A stretch of 7,801 bases of DNA from CANQDT01 sp051878935 (GTDB lineage: Bacteria; Bacillota; Clostridia; Lachnospirales; Lachnospiraceae): positions 1 to 7,801 of the forward strand of contig JBJELB010000077.1 of NCBI GenBank assembly GCA_051878935.1. Reading direction: 5' to 3'. Of the stretch, positions 1 to 6,023 are shown piece by piece. The position numbers were made by a program, and so were the translations under genes. Position 1 is the stretch's first letter; every line of letters starts with the position of its first letter. A model generated the notes under the pieces. It worked only from the letters and a program-made list of their open reading frames with translations, made no database searches and was not told the DNA's origin.

Positions 1-1
1 T

Positions 2-133
2 AGGCAATCACTTGCGTTGCAAGTGGTTACCAAAAACGACCAAAAAAAGATACATGAAACACTGCTGGTTGACGAGTTGGCTCATAAGGCGCGTAATCTT
101 GCTGATGGACATGGAGTGCTATGTCTTTCTTAA
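2..133 (+). CDS. 3' end of an unrecognised gene (C-terminal 43 residues)
   Basis: This frame is open from the window edge and stops at TAA 131-133. It encodes a mostly hydrophilic, probably helical tail: a Lys/Asp/Gln-rich stretch, then HETLLVDELAHKARNLADG, ending GVLCLS. I do not recognise the family, and the fragment is too short to assign one. I prefer this frame because its amino-acid make-up is ordinary (balanced charges, regular helical pattern), whereas the longer overlapping frame at 12-266 is rich in Trp, Cys and Arg and runs through the terminator hairpin. The gene would end about 87 bases before that terminator, as expected for the last gene of a transcription unit. That a gene ends here is plausible; its identity is unknown. 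Confidence 0.5.
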   Translation, partial: RQSLALQVVTKNDQKKIHETLLVDELAHKARNLADGHGVLCLS

Positions 134-219
134 ACCGGAAAACGGTGCAAGAAAAAACAGATATGCACTGCGGTCAGTAACCTTCACCGGGCAAACGGTA
201 TGTTTTTATAAATTAAGAG

Positions 220-257
220 AATGGCATGTGGATCTGGTTCGCATGCCATTTTTTCTT
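220..257 (+). terminator. Rho-independent terminator
   Basis: A perfect 9-bp inverted repeat, AATGGCATG (220-228) and CATGCCATT (242-250), closes over a 13-nt loop, with an extra U-G pair possible inside (229/241). It is followed at once by TTTTCTT (251-257), so the stem ends in a T-rich tract on the + strand. The minus strand has no comparable tract on its side. It would end transcription of the gene finishing at 133 and insulate the next promoter. Confidence 0.85.
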
Positions 258-283
258 GTGAAATGATATAGATGCTGTATAAT
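256..283 (+). promoter_or_regulatory. Promoter of the MBL-fold lipoprotein gene
   Basis: A perfect -10 hexamer TATAAT (278-283) lies 16 bp downstream of a 4/6 -35 hexamer, TTGTGA (256-261). Transcription would start near base 290, giving a leader of about 24 nt before the ATG at 314. The -35 begins inside the T tract of the upstream terminator, so the two elements are packed together. This is a housekeeping sigma-A type promoter judged by eye. Confidence 0.7.
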
Positions 284-301
284 AGGATTAGAATATTGTA
301 C

Positions 302-306
302 GGGAG
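302..306 (+). promoter_or_regulatory. Ribosome binding site that fixes the start at 314
   Basis: GGGAG sits 7 nt before ATG 314. The same frame has an earlier ATG at 272, but that codon lies upstream of the -10 element (278-283) and would not be on the transcript. The protein from 314 also begins with a proper signal peptide. Both points favour 314. Confidence 0.7.
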
Positions 307-313
307 ATGTGGT

Positions 314-1429
314 ATGAAATCTAAGAATAGAGTGTGCAGATGGCTGTGTTTTGTATTAACTTTTATGATTCTGCTGGTATCCGGTGCCTGCCAGAATCAG
401 CAGAATATGAATGCAGAGCAGAAACAGTATTTAACCGTAACGGCTTTCAATGTCGGTGAGGGTGCCAGTACTTTGCTGGAAAGTAATGGACAATATGTAT
501 TGATAGATGGCGGAGATCGGAGTCATTCTTCTTATGTAGTTAGTTATTTAAAGAAACAGGGAATTCAGAAAATTCAATATGTGATCGCAACCCATTATGA
601 TGAAGATCATATAGCAGGTCTGGTAGGTGTGTTGAATGTTTTTCAGGTGGGTGCCTGTTATGGCCCTGATTATACGGCGGATACTTCAATCTATGAGTCT
701 TATCGCTCAGCTGTAAAGAAACAGTCCCTACAGATAAAGTATCCGAAACCGGGAACCGCTCTTACATTTGGTGGCAGTAAGATTACTTTTGTGGGGCCGA
801 CCTATTACGGACACTCCAATGGTAATAATGATTCGCTCGGAATGAGGATTACCTGTGGAGAATCCAGCTTTTTAATCTGTGGTGATATGAGTGTGGAATC
901 AGAACTCGAAGTGTGTCGTTCCAAACAGAAAATCAAATCGGATATTCTCTTTGTTAATCATCATGGAAGCGACTCATCAACGTGCATGACTTTTTTGAAG
1001 AAAGTAAAACCGAAAGTTGCGCTGATCAGCTCCAGTACGGAGGACAATCATTATCTGCATCCCCGGGCAGTTGTTTTGAACAGATTAAAGAAGAGAAAGA
1101 TATCTTTGTTCCGAACGGACAAACAAGGAACCATTCAGATATCGACGGATGGTACATCATATAAATTTTCAGAGAAACCGTGTAATCTTTATAAGGCACC
1201 GGATTCGAACACCGCAGATTCTAATCCGGCACCGGTATCAGACACGACGGAAAATACGAAAGTAAACACAAAAGCAGACTATGTTCTAAACACTAATACA
1301 AAGGTATTCCATCGGAAATCCTGTACTTATGCGAATAGAATTTCCGCTTATAACCGTGCGGATTACAATGGAAAACGTAGTACATTAATCAATCAGGGGT
1401 ATCGTCCATGTGGCTGGTGTCATCCATAA
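314..1429 (+). CDS. ComEC-like metallo-beta-lactamase-fold lipoprotein with C-terminal Cys-rich domain
   Basis: A 371-residue exported hydrolase of the COG2333 type, meaning the MBL domain of ComEC without the DNA-channel membrane domain. Residues 1-26 form a signal peptide (basic MKSKNRVCRW, hydrophobic core, then LVSGAC), so Cys26 is the probable lipidated residue, although Ser at -3 is not ideal for a lipobox. The MBL core spans about 38-285. It contains DGGD (65-68), the metal motif THYDEDHIAG (H94, D96, D98, H99), NNDSLGMRI (171-179), ICGD (188-191), NHHGS (215-219) and YLHP (247-250). A polar, low-complexity linker (about 294-321) leads to a C-terminal module with FHRKSC and PCGWC, in which H333, C337, C366 and C369 could bind metal, resembling Ada-type zinc-binding tails. 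ComEC MBL domains are linked to nuclease activity in the literature; an extracellular nuclease or phosphodiesterase role here is inference. No terminator is visible before the next promoter. Confidence 0.9.
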   Translation: MKSKNRVCRWLCFVLTFMILLVSGACQNQQNMNAEQKQYLTVTAFNVGEGASTLLESNGQYVLIDGGDRSHSSYVVSYLKKQGIQKIQYVIATHYDEDHIAGLVGVLNVFQVGACYGPDYTADTSIYESYRSAVKKQSLQIKYPKPGTALTFGGSKITFVGPTYYGHSNGNNDSLGMRITCGESSFLICGDMSVESELEVCRSKQKIKSDILFVNHHGSDSSTCMTFLKKVKPKVALISSSTEDNHYLHPRAVVLNRLKKRKISLFRTDKQGTIQISTDGTSYKFSEKPCNLYKAPDSNTADSNPAPVSDTTENTKVNTKADYVLNTNTKVFHRKSCTYANRISAYNRADYNGKRSTLINQGYRPCGWCHP

Positions 1430-1444
1430 TCATTGAAAAAGTGA

Positions 1445-1473
1445 TACACATCCATTGATATCTATGATATAAT
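1445..1473 (+). promoter_or_regulatory. Extended -10 promoter of the small-protein/proBA unit
   Basis: A perfect TATAAT (1468-1473) is preceded by TGA (1465-1467), making an extended -10. A 4/6 match to the -35 consensus, TACACA (1445-1450), lies 17 bp upstream. Transcription would start near 1480, leaving a leader of only about 28 nt. That is too short for a T-box or riboswitch, so any proline control is unlikely to act through a leader RNA from this promoter. Confidence 0.75.
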
Positions 1474-1508
1474 CAGTTCTAAAATGAAGAGAAAGAAGGA
1501 GACTATCT

Positions 1509-1745
1509 ATGAAGAAGTGGAAAGAAATGTGGCATAAACCGAGAGCAAGGTATTATATGGTTATGTTGCCGTTTATTTTAATCTGGACAATATTATATCT
1601 GAAAGTCTTCCCGTTTTTCTTCACAACGAAGGTATCCGGTATCGTCTATTTTATGGGGATATTTATTCTGGGCATCATTATGAATGCTGTTTGTCATAGT
1701 CAGCAGCAGCGGGAAGAAAATCACAGCAACGGAGAGAATCATTAG
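1509..1745 (+). CDS. Small two-helix membrane protein, function unknown
   Basis: A 78-residue protein with a strong ribosome binding site (AGAAGGAG, 1494-1501, 7 nt from the ATG). The first 14 residues are strongly basic (MKKWKEMWHKPRAR), which suggests a cytoplasmic N-terminus. Two hydrophobic helices follow at about 15-38 (including MLPFILIWTILYL) and 43-62 (including FMGIFILGIIM), joined by a short TTKV turn. The tail (63-78) is polar, rich in Gln, Glu, Asn and His, and probably cytoplasmic. I do not recognise the family. It is the first gene after the promoter, and its stop codon lies one base before the proB ATG, so the two are almost certainly co-transcribed and perhaps translationally coupled. 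A role in proline or osmotic physiology would be guesswork. It looks real because of the ribosome site, the coherent membrane topology and the tight packing. Confidence 0.8.
   Translation: MKKWKEMWHKPRARYYMVMLPFILIWTILYLKVFPFFFTTKVSGIVYFMGIFILGIIMNAVCHSQQQREENHSNGENH
1731..1736 (+). promoter_or_regulatory. proB ribosome binding site inside the preceding gene
   Basis: GGAGAG lies in the last codons of the small membrane protein gene, 10 nt before ATG 1747. The spacing is somewhat long and the site is translated by ribosomes finishing the upstream gene, which fits coupled re-initiation. An in-frame ATG at 1684 lies far inside the upstream gene and would add 21 residues unlike the start of any glutamate kinase, so 1747 is preferred. 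Confidence 0.6.
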
Positions 1746-1746
1746 T

Positions 1747-2604
1747 ATGGAACAAACAAGAGCAAACCTAAAGAACAAACAAAGGATCGTCGTGAAGATT
1801 GGCTCGTCTTCCATCATTCATACAGAGACAGGAAATCTTGATTTTTTGAAACTGGAAAGACTGGTCCGCGTTCTGACGGATCTTCATAATCAGGGAAAGG
1901 ATGTGATACTGGTATCTTCCGGCGCCATTGGTATCGGGAAGAAGACGCTTGGTATGTCCTCAAGACCGGATACCATATCACAGAAACAGGCGTGTGCAGC
2001 AGTCGGACAGGGACAGCTGATGATGACATACCAGAAGCTGTTCATGGAGTACAGCCAGTTTACAGCGCAGGTGCTGCTGACAAAGGATACCATGCTGATT
2101 GCTCATCGCAGGAAAAACGCGAAGAACACCTTTGATGAGCTTTTATCTATGGGAGTCATACCTGTAGTGAATGAAAATGATACAGTATCGACAGAAGAGA
2201 TTGAATTTGGTGATAATGATTCACTTGCTGCTGTTGTTGCAGCGATAACGAATGCAGATTTATTGATTCTGCTATCGGACATTGACGGATTATATACGGA
2301 TGACCCTCGGGTGAACCAAGATGCAACTCTGATATCAGCAGTTCCCTATATTGATGAATCCGTAGAGAAGATGGGTAAGGATGCCGGTTCCGATTATGGT
2401 ACAGGTGGAATGGCAACAAAGATTGCAGCTGCCCGTATAGCTACTTCGTCCGGATGCGATATGATCATTGCAAATGCCAATAATTTTGGTATTATCAGTA
2501 AGATTATGCAGGGAGAAGAGGTTGGCACTTTATTCTTGTCTAATCCTAATTCTGAGTTCGATTTGATTGCATATCTGGAGAGCAAATCCTATCTTAAGAA
2601 ATAA
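1747..2604 (+). CDS. proB: Glutamate 5-kinase, short form without PUA domain
   Basis: Catalyses ATP-dependent phosphorylation of L-glutamate to glutamyl-5-phosphate, the first and normally proline-inhibited step of proline synthesis, in the cytoplasm. The 285 residues form one amino-acid-kinase domain: VVKIGSSS (15-22) for phosphate binding, VSSGAIGIG (56-64), VNENDTV (141-147) and FGDNDSLAA (154-162) in the glutamate/proline site region, LLSDIDGLYTDDPR (175-188), and GTGGMATKIAAA (218-229) with Lys225 at the nucleotide site. The E. coli enzyme has about 367 residues because of a C-terminal PUA domain; here the protein ends about 20 residues after the kinase core, and proA begins normally after it, so this is a natural short form and not a break. 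Short ProB proteins are known in other Firmicutes. The start is 1 nt after the small membrane gene, and proA follows after 22 nt. Confidence 0.96.
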   Translation: MEQTRANLKNKQRIVVKIGSSSIIHTETGNLDFLKLERLVRVLTDLHNQGKDVILVSSGAIGIGKKTLGMSSRPDTISQKQACAAVGQGQLMMTYQKLFMEYSQFTAQVLLTKDTMLIAHRRKNAKNTFDELLSMGVIPVVNENDTVSTEEIEFGDNDSLAAVVAAITNADLLILLSDIDGLYTDDPRVNQDATLISAVPYIDESVEKMGKDAGSDYGTGGMATKIAAARIATSSGCDMIIANANNFGIISKIMQGEEVGTLFLSNPNSEFDLIAYLESKSYLKK

Positions 2605-2626
2605 TATATGAGAAAGAGGAATCAAA

Positions 2627-3877
2627 ATGACTTGTGATTTAAACAGAATGGGACAGCTTGCACAGGAAGCGGCAGGTTATCTTGGAAGATGTAGTACGGG
2701 TGAGAAGAATCAGGCACTGTTGGAGGTTGCTGAAGCACTCATTCTTCAGCAGGAGAGAATTTTGAAGGCAAATGAATCTGATATGGCTTTGGCAAAAGCC
2801 AATGGTATGTCAGAGGCATTACAGGATCGTTTGCGCCTGGATTCCGATAGAATCAAAGGAATGGCTGAAGGTATCCGTCAGGTAGTTTCCCTGGAGGACC
2901 CTGTCGGGGAAGTGATATCGATTAAGACCAGACCAAACGGATTGAGAATTGGTCAGAAACGTGTACCGTTAGGAGTCATCGGAATTATTTATGAATCCCG
3001 TCCAAATGTGACTGCAGATGCATTTTCCCTTTGCTTTAAAACGGGAAATGCCGTGATCCTTCGCGGCGGCAGTGATGCGATTCATTCTAATATGGCAATT
3101 ACAGAGATTATTTCAGATACCCTGCAAAAATCCGGGCATCCCGGTACCTGTATCCAGCTGTTGACCGATACCAGCCGTGAGAAGGCTGTTGAAATGATGA
3201 AATGCAAAGACTATATTGATGTCCTGATTCCGCGTGGCGGGAAGGGCTTGATTCAATCGGTAGTAAATAACAGTACGATTCCGGTCATTGAGACCGGTAC
3301 GGGGAATTGCCATGTTTATGTGGATGAGTATGCGGACTTGGATATGGCAGTTTCCATCATTGATAATGCTAAAACACAACGTCTGGGAACCTGCAACACA
3401 TGCGAGTCTCTCGTAATTCACAAAGCAGTTGCCCAACAGGTGATACCGATGATTGTGGCTGATTTGCAGGCAAAGCATATTGAGATTCGTGGTGATGAAT
3501 ATGCCGGAGCTATCGCTCCTTCTATTGTACCGGCAACCGATGAGGACTGGGGTACAGAATATCTTGACAGAATCATATCCATGAAGGTTGTGGATTCCAT
3601 TGATGAAGCGATTGCCCATATTAACCGTTATAACACGAAACACTCGGAGGCAATCATTACCGAGCATTATCAGAATGCGGAAAAGTTTTTAAATGAGATT
3701 GATGCCGCAGCAGTGTATGTCAATGCATCCACCAGATTTACCGATGGATTTGAATTTGGGTTTGGTGCCGAGATCGGTATCAGTACACAAAAAATGCATG
3801 CACGTGGCCCAATGGGCTTACTGGCATTAACAACAACCAAATTTATCATATATGGAAACGGTCAAATACGTCCATAA
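2627..3877 (+). CDS. proA: Glutamate-5-semialdehyde dehydrogenase (gamma-glutamyl phosphate reductase)
   Basis: Reduces glutamyl-5-phosphate with NADPH to glutamate-5-semialdehyde, which cyclises to pyrroline-5-carboxylate, the proline precursor. At 416 residues it has the usual family length. It belongs to the aldehyde dehydrogenase superfamily: the cofactor domain has PLGVIGIIYESRPNVT (114-129) and the conserved LRGGSD (145-150). The probable catalytic cysteine is C256 in the QRLGTCNTCES segment (251-261), and the C-terminal half carries VNAST (365-369), FGFGAEIGIST (378-388) and HARGPMGL (391-398). A second cysteine, C259, makes a CxxC beside the active site. The ribosome site AAGAGGA (2614-2620) lies 6 nt before the ATG. 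ProA acts with ProB, whose product is unstable, so co-expression from one transcript makes sense. No terminator is visible after the stop, so some read-through into pyrH is possible. Confidence 0.97.
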   Translation: MTCDLNRMGQLAQEAAGYLGRCSTGEKNQALLEVAEALILQQERILKANESDMALAKANGMSEALQDRLRLDSDRIKGMAEGIRQVVSLEDPVGEVISIKTRPNGLRIGQKRVPLGVIGIIYESRPNVTADAFSLCFKTGNAVILRGGSDAIHSNMAITEIISDTLQKSGHPGTCIQLLTDTSREKAVEMMKCKDYIDVLIPRGGKGLIQSVVNNSTIPVIETGTGNCHVYVDEYADLDMAVSIIDNAKTQRLGTCNTCESLVIHKAVAQQVIPMIVADLQAKHIEIRGDEYAGAIAPSIVPATDEDWGTEYLDRIISMKVVDSIDEAIAHINRYNTKHSEAIITEHYQNAEKFLNEIDAAAVYVNASTRFTDGFEFGFGAEIGISTQKMHARGPMGLLALTTTKFIIYGNGQIRP

Positions 3878-3881
3878 ATGC

Positions 3882-3910
3882 TTGCAGGTCAGTAGGCGGT
3901 ATGATATACT
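3882..3910 (+). promoter_or_regulatory. Probable promoter of the pyrH-frr-uppS-cdsA-dxr block
   Basis: TATACT (3905-3910) preceded by TGA (3902-3904) forms an extended -10, and a weak -35, TTGCAG (3882-3887), lies 17 bp upstream. Transcription would begin near 3917, about 23 nt before the pyrH ATG. The core TATGATATACTCA closely resembles the proB promoter core TATGATATAATCA at 1464-1476. It begins only 5 bp after the proA stop. Confidence 0.65.
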
Positions 3911-3939
3911 CAATCTATGAGGACTAATTGAGGTGAACG

Positions 3940-4653
3940 ATGAAGAAAACAGATGAATTTAAGAGAATTTTATTAAAATTAAGCGGGGAAGCCCTCGCCG
4001 GAGAGAAAAAAACAGGCTTTGATGAAGCAACCTGTATGGAGGTTGCCAGACAGGTCAAGGAAGTCGTAGATTCCGGTATCCAGGTTGCTGTGGTAATCGG
4101 TGGCGGGAACTTCTGGAGAGGCCGTACCAGTGAAAATATGGACCGGGTAAAGGCGGATCAGATCGGGATGCTTGCTACGGTGATGAATTGTATTTATGTA
4201 GCGGAGATGTTTCGCAGCACCGGTATGCGAACAGAGATCTTCACTCCGTTTTTCTGTGGCAATATGGCGGAACTGTTCTCTAAGGATAAGGCAATCGATG
4301 CGATGAACAGTGGAAAGGTCGTGTTCTTCGCAGGTGGGACCGGACATCCTTATTTTTCGACTGATACAACAACAACGTTACGTGCCATTGAGATTGAAGC
4401 AGATGCAATCCTTCTTGCCAAGGCGATTGATGGAGTATATGACAGCGATCCGGCATTGAACCCGGATGCGAAGAAATATGATGCTATTTCCATTGGTGAG
4501 GTTTTGGACCGGAAACTGGCAGTTATTGATTTGGCAGCTACCATTATGTGCTATGAGAATCATATGCCGCTATTGGTGTTTGGATTAAATCAACCAAACA
4601 GTATTGTAAATACGATGAGTGGTAATTTTACCGGAACGATGGTTACGGTGTAG
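3940..4653 (+). CDS. pyrH: UMP kinase
   Basis: Phosphorylates UMP to UDP with ATP, a cytoplasmic step feeding UTP, CTP and UDP-sugar synthesis. Bacterial members of the family are hexamers, typically activated by GTP and inhibited by UTP. At 237 residues it has the usual length and the amino-acid-kinase fold: LLKLSGEAL (11-19), IGGGNFWRG (53-61), DQIGMLATVMN (73-83), GGTGHPYFSTDT (132-143), which contacts UMP, and LLAKAIDGVYDSDP (158-171) near the nucleotide. The ribosome site GAGGTG (3930-3935) is close to the ATG (4 nt), shorter than for its neighbours. Pairing with frr 21 nt downstream is the standard bacterial arrangement. ProB, two genes upstream, belongs to the same kinase superfamily, but the motifs clearly separate the two. 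Confidence 0.97.
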   Translation: MKKTDEFKRILLKLSGEALAGEKKTGFDEATCMEVARQVKEVVDSGIQVAVVIGGGNFWRGRTSENMDRVKADQIGMLATVMNCIYVAEMFRSTGMRTEIFTPFFCGNMAELFSKDKAIDAMNSGKVVFFAGGTGHPYFSTDTTTTLRAIEIEADAILLAKAIDGVYDSDPALNPDAKKYDAISIGEVLDRKLAVIDLAATIMCYENHMPLLVFGLNQPNSIVNTMSGNFTGTMVTV

Positions 4654-4674
4654 AGTGAGAAAAGGAGAATACGT

Positions 4675-5220
4675 ATGTTAACGAAATTTGAAGATAAGAT
4701 GGAAAAGTCAATTCATGCTTTGCAGGAGGATTATGCTACGATTCGTGCCGGTCGTGCAAATCCACATATTTTGGATAAGATTAAAGTTGATTATTATGGT
4801 TCTGAGACACCGATACAGCAGGTAGCGAACATTTCAGTTCCGGAAGCTCGCATGATCGTAATCTCACCGTGGGAACCATCTTTATTAAAAGCAATCGAAC
4901 ATGCATTGATGGTTTCCGATATCGGCATTAATCCAAATAATGATGGTAAAGTGATTCGTCTTACTTTCCCTGAATTGACGGAAGAGCGTCGTAAGGATCT
5001 GGTAAAGGATGTTAAGAAAAAGGGAGAAAATGCTAAGGTTGCAATACGGAACATCCGTCGCGATGCCAACGATGCTATTAAGAAAGATGCGAAAGAAAAT
5101 GACATCAGTGAAGATCAGGTGAAGGATCTGGAAGATAAGGTACAGAAGATGACAGATAAATTCATCAAACGTGTCGATGAGATCATAGAAGAAAAATCAA
5201 AAGAAATTCTTACGATTTAA
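4675..5220 (+). CDS. frr: Ribosome recycling factor
   Basis: Splits the post-termination ribosome together with EF-G so that subunits can be reused. It has 181 residues, against about 185 in typical members. The family motif IRAGRANP (23-30) is followed by the hinge and small domain around VDYYGSETPIQQVA (38-51) and ISVPEARMIVISPW (53-66). The long helical tail contains FPELTEERRKDLVK (98-111) and RNIRRDAND (125-133), whose arginines in this family contact 23S rRNA. The C-terminal third is highly charged and helical. The ribosome site AAGGAG (4662-4667) lies 7 nt before the ATG. It follows pyrH in the common order and is separated from uppS by 65 bases holding a strong hairpin. Confidence 0.97.
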   Translation: MLTKFEDKMEKSIHALQEDYATIRAGRANPHILDKIKVDYYGSETPIQQVANISVPEARMIVISPWEPSLLKAIEHALMVSDIGINPNNDGKVIRLTFPELTEERRKDLVKDVKKKGENAKVAIRNIRRDANDAIKKDAKENDISEDQVKDLEDKVQKMTDKFIKRVDEIIEEKSKEILTI

Positions 5221-5224
5221 TATT

Positions 5225-5257
5225 TAGGCTGGGGAGTCCTTAGGATTTCTCAGTCTA
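5225..5257 (+). promoter_or_regulatory. Long intercistronic RNA hairpin between frr and uppS
   Basis: Bases 5225-5239 pair without a gap to 5243-5257 over a 3-nt loop (TTA), giving a 15-bp stem that includes four G-U pairs (5228/5254, 5232/5250, 5234/5248, 5236/5246). The stem is continuous only in the + strand RNA, since those four pairs become A-C mismatches in the complementary transcript. TCTTTAT follows, a poor U tract, so it may act as a leaky terminator, an RNA-processing site or a 3'-end stabiliser. It starts 5 nt after the frr stop and ends 10 nt before the uppS ribosome site. Confidence 0.7.
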
Positions 5258-5267
5258 TCTTTATAGA

Positions 5268-5273
5268 AAAGGA
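5268..5273 (+). promoter_or_regulatory. uppS ribosome binding site
   Basis: AAAGGA is followed by two possible in-frame starts: TTG 5274, immediately adjacent and so too close to be used, and ATG 5286, 12 nt away and rather far. GGAT at 5276-5279 gives a weaker but better-spaced alternative (6 nt). ATG 5286 is chosen; the spacing suggests modest initiation. Confidence 0.5.
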
Positions 5274-5285
5274 TTGGATATCATT

Positions 5286-6011
5286 ATGGAAAAAGAAATC
5301 AATGGGAAGCTTCTGACGATTCCGCAGCATGTTGCTGTCATCATGGACGGCAACGGAAGATGGGCAAAGAAGCGCTTGATGCCCCGAAGTGTGGGACACC
5401 GCCAGGGCAGTAAGATTGTAGAATCGATTGTGGAAGCAGCATATGACCTGGGAATACAATATTTTACCGTATATGCTTTCTCAACGGAAAACTGGTCAAG
5501 GCCTCAGGATGAGATCGATGAGCTGATGCGTATCTTTCGCTCTTATCTGAAACAGTGTATTGAAAAATCATCAAAGAACAATATGAAATGTAAGGTGATT
5601 GGAGATATTACGAGATTTGATGAAGATATACAGGAACGGATTCGTGAGCTGGAAGAGGTATCTGCTAAGAATACCGGTATCTGTTTTATTATTGCACTGA
5701 ATTATGGTGGCAGGGATGAGATTACCCGTGCAGTAAATCGTATCGTTGCAGACAAACAGAACGGAACACTAAAGAGTCAAACGATTACAGATGATGTAAT
5801 TACTTCTTATCTGGATACGAATGGTATTCCGGACCCGGAATTAATGATTCGCACCAGCGGAGAGCAGCGTTTATCGAACTTCTTGTTGTGGCAGCTTGCA
5901 TATAGTGAATTTTATTTTACAGATACGCTGTGGCCTGATTTTAATAAAAAAGAATTAATCAATGCGATTGAATACTACAACCGAAGAGAAAGACGCTTTG
6001 GAGGTATCTAA
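5286..6011 (+). CDS. uppS: Undecaprenyl diphosphate synthase (isoprenyl transferase)
   Basis: Adds isopentenyl diphosphate units in cis to farnesyl diphosphate to make the C55 carrier lipid used for peptidoglycan and other wall polymers; it works at the inner face of the membrane. From ATG 5286 it has 241 residues, normal for the family. The signature HVAVIMDGNGRWAKKR (15-30) holds the catalytic Asp21. It is followed by GHRQG (37-41), YAFSTENW (63-70), NYGGRDEI (139-146) and the C-terminal PDPELMIRTSGEQRLSNF (182-199), whose arginines R189 and R195 bind diphosphate, then QLAYSEFYF (203-211). All key residues are present. Starting instead from TTG 5274 would add four residues. cdsA follows after 12 nt; the isoprene units come from the pathway that Dxr begins two genes on. 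Confidence 0.96.
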   Translation: MEKEINGKLLTIPQHVAVIMDGNGRWAKKRLMPRSVGHRQGSKIVESIVEAAYDLGIQYFTVYAFSTENWSRPQDEIDELMRIFRSYLKQCIEKSSKNNMKCKVIGDITRFDEDIQERIRELEEVSAKNTGICFIIALNYGGRDEITRAVNRIVADKQNGTLKSQTITDDVITSYLDTNGIPDPELMIRTSGEQRLSNFLLWQLAYSEFYFTDTLWPDFNKKELINAIEYYNRRERRFGGI

Positions 6012-6023
6012 AGGGGGAATACG

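Noticed and set aside
12..266. 84-codon open frame on the + strand at the left edge
   Set aside because: It overlaps the more protein-like frame 2-133, is rich in Trp, Cys and Arg, and runs straight through the terminator hairpin, so it is probably a shadow.
1431..1448. Possible terminator hairpin after the lipoprotein gene (ATCATT...AGTGAT)
   Set aside because: Only a 6-bp stem containing a U-G pair, with no T tract after it; it also overlaps the proposed -35 of the next promoter.
1474..1508. T-box or other proline-responsive leader before proBA
   Set aside because: The leader from the clear promoter is only about 28 nt, with no T-box sequence or stem structure.
3113..3667. 184-codon open frame on the minus strand inside proA
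   Set aside because: It lies wholly antisense to a well-supported dehydrogenase, has no recognisable motif and is rich in His, Asn and Arg as expected of a codon-bias shadow.
3909..3932. Inverted repeat CTCAAT/ATTGAG near the pyrH promoter, a possible operator or attenuator
   Set aside because: Only 6 bp, with a 12-nt spacer and no extension; the left arm lies before the expected transcript start, so no RNA hairpin would form. Too weak to call an operator.
3979..4347. 122-codon minus-strand frame inside pyrH
   Set aside because: Antisense to conserved UMP kinase motifs, with no domain and no independent promoter seen.
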